This document shows positions 61,483 through 64,000 of a stretch of DNA of 64,000 nucleotides, one piece after another; within the stretch, counting starts at the first letter, position 1; every line of letters begins with the position of its first letter. Made by a program: the position numbers and the translations under genes. Below the pieces are notes generated by a model that saw only the letters and a program-made list of their open reading frames with translations, did no database searches and was not told the origin of the DNA. Origin of the DNA: an uncultured Clostridia bacterium (GTDB lineage: Bacteria; Bacillota; Clostridia; Christensenellales; Borkfalkiaceae); NCBI GenBank assembly GCA_947624965.1, contig CANQMN010000001.1, positions 140,708 through 204,707 on the forward strand, written 5' to 3'.

Positions 61483-63327
61483 ATGCTTTTTATGTTCAAA
61501 GACGTCGATTTTTCCTATGCGGGCGACCCCGTTCTGCGGGACGTCTCCTTTGCATTCCACGAGGGCGAGCGGGCGGGGCTCATCGGCGGGAACGGCGCGG
61601 GTAAGACGACGCTCGTCCGCCTCATGTTGGGGCAGCTTCTCCCCGAGCGGGGCGAAGTGTTCCGCCGCAGCGGCGTGCGGATCGGCTACCTCGAACAGAG
61701 CGGCGGCTTGGAGTCGGATGCGACCGTCTACCGCGCGATGGAAGAGGTGTTCGACGAGGACAAGGTCCTCATCTCCCGCCTTGCCGCGGCGCAAGAAGCC
61801 CTCTCTTCGGCGAAGGGCAACGAATACCGCCTTCTCTCCGCGCGGTGTGAAAGCCTCGAAAAGCAGATCGCCGCGCGGGACAGCTATCACTTCGACGTCA
61901 AAATAAAGACCGTTTTGAACGGCATGGGGTTTGAAAAATTTTACGGGCAGACCGTCTCCACGATGAGCGGCGGGGAAAAGACGCGGCTGAAACTGTGCCG
62001 TTTGCTCCTCGAAGAGCCCGAGCTCCTCGTTTTGGACGAGCCGACCAACCACCTCGACCTCGGCACGCTGTTTTGGTTGGAGGACTATCTCGCCACCTTC
62101 AAGGGGGCGCTCCTCGTCGTCTCGCACGACAGGTATTTTTTGGACAGGCTGACTTCGCGCACGCTCGAACTCGAATACGGGAAGCTGACCTCTTACAAGG
62201 GCAACTACTCGAAGTACCGCGTTCTCAAAGAGGAACGGTTCAAGGAGCTCTCGCGCGCCTACGAACGGCAGCAGGAAGAGATCGGCAAATTGCAGACGTA
62301 TGTCGAGAAGAACATCGTCCGCGCGACGACGGCGAAGAGCGCGCTCTCCCGCGCAAACAAGTTGGAGCGCATGGAGCTGCTCGAAAAGCCAAAACTTCCC
62401 CCGCCCCCGCCCCGCTTCCGCTTTGAATACGACGAACGCCCCTACGAACGGGCGATCCGCGCGGAAAATTTCGACCTGACGGCGGGCGGAAAGACGCTTC
62501 TGCGCGGGGCGGACTTTACGCTTCTGCGCGGGCAGAAGATCGCCGTCGTCGGCAACAACGGCACGGGCAAGAGCACGCTGTTAAAATTTTTGCGCGCGGG
62601 CGGGGACAAGGTCTCGTTCGGACGGTTCGTGCGCATCGCCTACTACGACCAGGAGAATGCGGATCTCGATCCCGAGGCGAGCGCGCTCGACGCCTTTTGG
62701 GGCGAAAACCGCAAACTCACGCGCACGGAAGCGCGCGCCGTCCTCGCCCGCGCGGGCATCGGCGCAGACGCGGACAAAAAAGTGAAGGAACTCTCGGGCG
62801 GCATGCGCGCGAAACTCGGGCTCGCCCGCCTCGAAGCGCGCCGCGGCAACGTGCTCCTTCTAGACGAGCCGACCAACCACCTCGATCTGCCCGCGCGGGA
62901 AGCGCTCGAAGAGGCGTTGAAAAACTTTGACGGGACCCTTCTCTTCGTCTCCCACGACCGCCGCTTCATCGAGACGCTCGCCGACTCCGTTCTCCTCATA
63001 CGGGACGGCGCGCTCCTGCCCTTTGCCGACAGCCGCGCCGCCTTTGCGGACGCGGGCGGGACGCCCCGCCCCGAAAAGCGGGAGAAATCCGCGCCGACGG
63101 AGGGATACCGTTCCAAAGAGGAACGCGCGCGGGAGGCAAGGACGAGACAGCGCGTGCGGGAGGTGGAACGGCGGTTGGAGGAGATCGAGCGCGAAGAAGC
63201 GGAGCTCAACGCCGAACTCGCCAAGGTCGCCGCGGACTATCTGCGCGTGCGCGAACTCACCGAACGGGCGGAAGCACTCCGCCGCGAGAGCGACGCACTC
63301 TATGCGGAATATGAGACGCTGATCTGA
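61483..63327 (+). CDS. ABC-F family ATPase
   Basis: 614 aa with two ATPase domains and no membrane region. Domain 1: GGNGAGKTT, MSGGEKTRL, VLDEPTNHLD. Interdomain linker about 240-310. Domain 2: GNNGTGKST, LSGGMRAKL, LLDEPTNHLD. There is a C-terminal coiled coil (about 530-614). ABC-F proteins act on ribosomes as translation factors or antibiotic-resistance factors; the linker has a Pro run (PKLPPPPPRF). Which subtype this is cannot be told from sequence alone. The ATG at 61483 has CGGAG 8 bp upstream. Confidence 0.92.
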   Translation: MLFMFKDVDFSYAGDPVLRDVSFAFHEGERAGLIGGNGAGKTTLVRLMLGQLLPERGEVFRRSGVRIGYLEQSGGLESDATVYRAMEEVFDEDKVLISRLAAAQEALSSAKGNEYRLLSARCESLEKQIAARDSYHFDVKIKTVLNGMGFEKFYGQTVSTMSGGEKTRLKLCRLLLEEPELLVLDEPTNHLDLGTLFWLEDYLATFKGALLVVSHDRYFLDRLTSRTLELEYGKLTSYKGNYSKYRVLKEERFKELSRAYERQQEEIGKLQTYVEKNIVRATTAKSALSRANKLERMELLEKPKLPPPPPRFRFEYDERPYERAIRAENFDLTAGGKTLLRGADFTLLRGQKIAVVGNNGTGKSTLLKFLRAGGDKVSFGRFVRIAYYDQENADLDPEASALDAFWGENRKLTRTEARAVLARAGIGADADKKVKELSGGMRAKLGLARLEARRGNVLLLDEPTNHLDLPAREALEEALKNFDGTLLFVSHDRRFIETLADSVLLIRDGALLPFADSRAAFADAGGTPRPEKREKSAPTEGYRSKEERAREARTRQRVREVERRLEEIEREEAELNAELAKVAADYLRVRELTERAEALRRESDALYAEYETLI

Positions 63328-63370
63328 ACCGCTTCGCCTACGAAGGCGCGCCTTCTCCCGAAAGAAAAAG

Positions 63371-63455
63371 AACACCCCCACCCTACCCTCCCCCTCGCCA
63401 CGCGAGGGGGAGGTAAAATAGAGCCCTCCTCGCCACGCGAGGAGGGTAAAATAGC
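63371..63455. repeat. Dispersed GC-rich palindromes after the ABC-F gene
   Basis: Two copies: CACCCCCACCCTACCCTCC then CTCGCCACGCGAGGGGGAGG, and CCTCCTCGCCACGCGAGGAGG, both followed by TAAAATAG. They occupy the gap between converging genes; the second stem keeps compensating bases. Confidence 0.75.
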
Positions 63456-63546
63456 ATCAGGGAAAAATGGAAAACTACCCCCATATAGACAATTTGCGCC
63501 GCGGGGCTTTGCCCCGCGGCGCATACCGATGCGTGCAAGAAACGAA

Positions 63547-64000
63547 TTATCTATGTCTTTTGTGCCTCTTTCCGCGTTTTCCGTTTTTATGGTGTTGCCC
63601 CGTGGAGCGATCCATCGGCTTTCCTTCAACGGGCTCTTCCGCGGCGGCGACCTCTTCTGCGGGCGTTTCAACGGGTTCCTCGGCGGCGGGCTCTTCCGCA
63701 ACTTCCTCGACCGTCTCCGCGGCAGGCTCTTCCGCGACGGCGACTTCTTCCGCGGGCGTTTCAACGGGTTCCTCGGCGGCAGGCTCTTCTGCAACTTCCT
63801 CGACTGTCTCCTCAACGGGCTCTTCCGCGGCGGCGACCTCTTCCGCGGGCGTTTCAACGGGTTCCGCGGCGGCAGGCTCTTCCGCAACTTCCTCTACCGT
63901 CTTTTCGGCGGGCTCTTCCGCGGCGGCGACTTCTTCCGCGGGCGTTTCAACGGGTTCCTCGGCGGCAGGCTCTTCTGCAACTTCCTCGACTGTCTCCTCA
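63547..64000 (-). CDS. C-terminal end of an acidic repeat protein, runs off the right edge
   Basis: 151 residues before the stop at 63547. A 31-aa repeat (93 bp) of type VEEVAEEPAAEEPVETPAEE is present in at least four and a half copies, ending in a strongly basic tail (KNGKRGKRHKRHR). The acidic frame is open throughout, and the repeats in DNA start 93 bp apart (63661, 63754, 63847, 63940). The N-terminal domain lies outside the window, so the function is unknown; such tails occur on translation or surface proteins. Confidence 0.72.
   Translation of the reverse strand, partial: EETVEEVAEEPAAEEPVETPAEEVAAAEEPAEKTVEEVAEEPAAAEPVETPAEEVAAAEEPVEETVEEVAEEPAAEEPVETPAEEVAVAEEPAAETVEEVAEEPAAEEPVETPAEEVAAAEEPVEGKPMDRSTGQHHKNGKRGKRHKRHR

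Noticed and set aside
63300..63887. 195-codon minus-strand ORF rich in Arg/Lys/Pro/Ser
   Set aside because: It is the out-of-frame reading of the acidic 31-aa repeats; the acidic frame is open to the edge and has a sensible end.

Overview
This is a GC-rich chromosomal window from a Gram-positive, spore-forming anaerobe, most likely Clostridia (inference). It carries a complete spoIIAA-spoIIAB-sigF operon, a CotH-type kinase, many lipoproteins with an IAAC-type lipobox, ideal sigma-A promoters (TTGACA-N17-TATAAT) and strong AGGAGG ribosome sites. No phage or transposase gene was seen.

Layout. (1) 1-21.9 kb, all on the minus strand: a glycan and sugar-acid utilisation locus. In transcription order it has a GH43 enzyme, a 2131-aa surface lipoprotein with InlB-type B-repeats and LamG-like domains, a GH43 lipoprotein, an ArsR-like regulator, an ABC sugar importer (binding protein and two permeases), a GH2 enzyme, a divergent acetate-kinase relative, a DUF2877 protein, a metallo-beta-lactamase-fold hydrolase, an SDR dehydrogenase and an IlvD/Edd dehydratase cut by the left edge. 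The surface proteins would bind and trim a glycan, the importer takes up the product, and the cytoplasmic enzymes break it down. (2) 22.5-26.4 kb: a frameshifted membrane-anchored XRE protein, a small XRE regulator divergent from a zinc-ribbon membrane protein, and a CotH kinase lipoprotein. (3) 26.4-30.4 kb: a heterodimeric ABC exporter. (4) 30.4-32 kb: the forespore sigma-F operon. (5) 32.1-33 kb: five tRNA genes (CAT, Asp, Phe, Thr, Tyr). (6) 33.1-35.8 kb: a probably leaderless gene, then an AT-richer islet flanked by a 28-bp direct repeat. The islet holds a 171-nt structured RNA with its own promoter and terminator and two small unknown genes. A sugar O-acetyltransferase follows. (7) 36.1-56.4 kb, minus strand: a surface and stress module. 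A seven-gene operon (zinc-ribbon lipoprotein, membrane protein, MoxR ATPase, DUF58, two VWA membrane proteins, lipoprotein) is followed by a ~2475-aa lipoprotein interrupted at a G9 tract and by a second zinc-ribbon lipoprotein paralogous to the first. (8) 56.6-58.4 kb: metK and a BioY-type transporter. (9) 58.6-64 kb: a 53-aa ORF, a second XRE/operator cassette with the same geometry as the first, a PflX-like radical SAM protein, an ABC-F ATPase, and the end of a protein with acidic 31-aa repeats.

A dispersed family of GC-rich palindromes (CCCTCCCCCTC-N-GAGGGGGAGG type) fills the larger intergenic gaps, in two places as tandem arrays. The signals least explained by known families are the structured RNA islet, the two base-for-base matching XRE/operator cassettes, the G9 tract in the giant lipoprotein, and the repeats that follow two of the tRNA genes.
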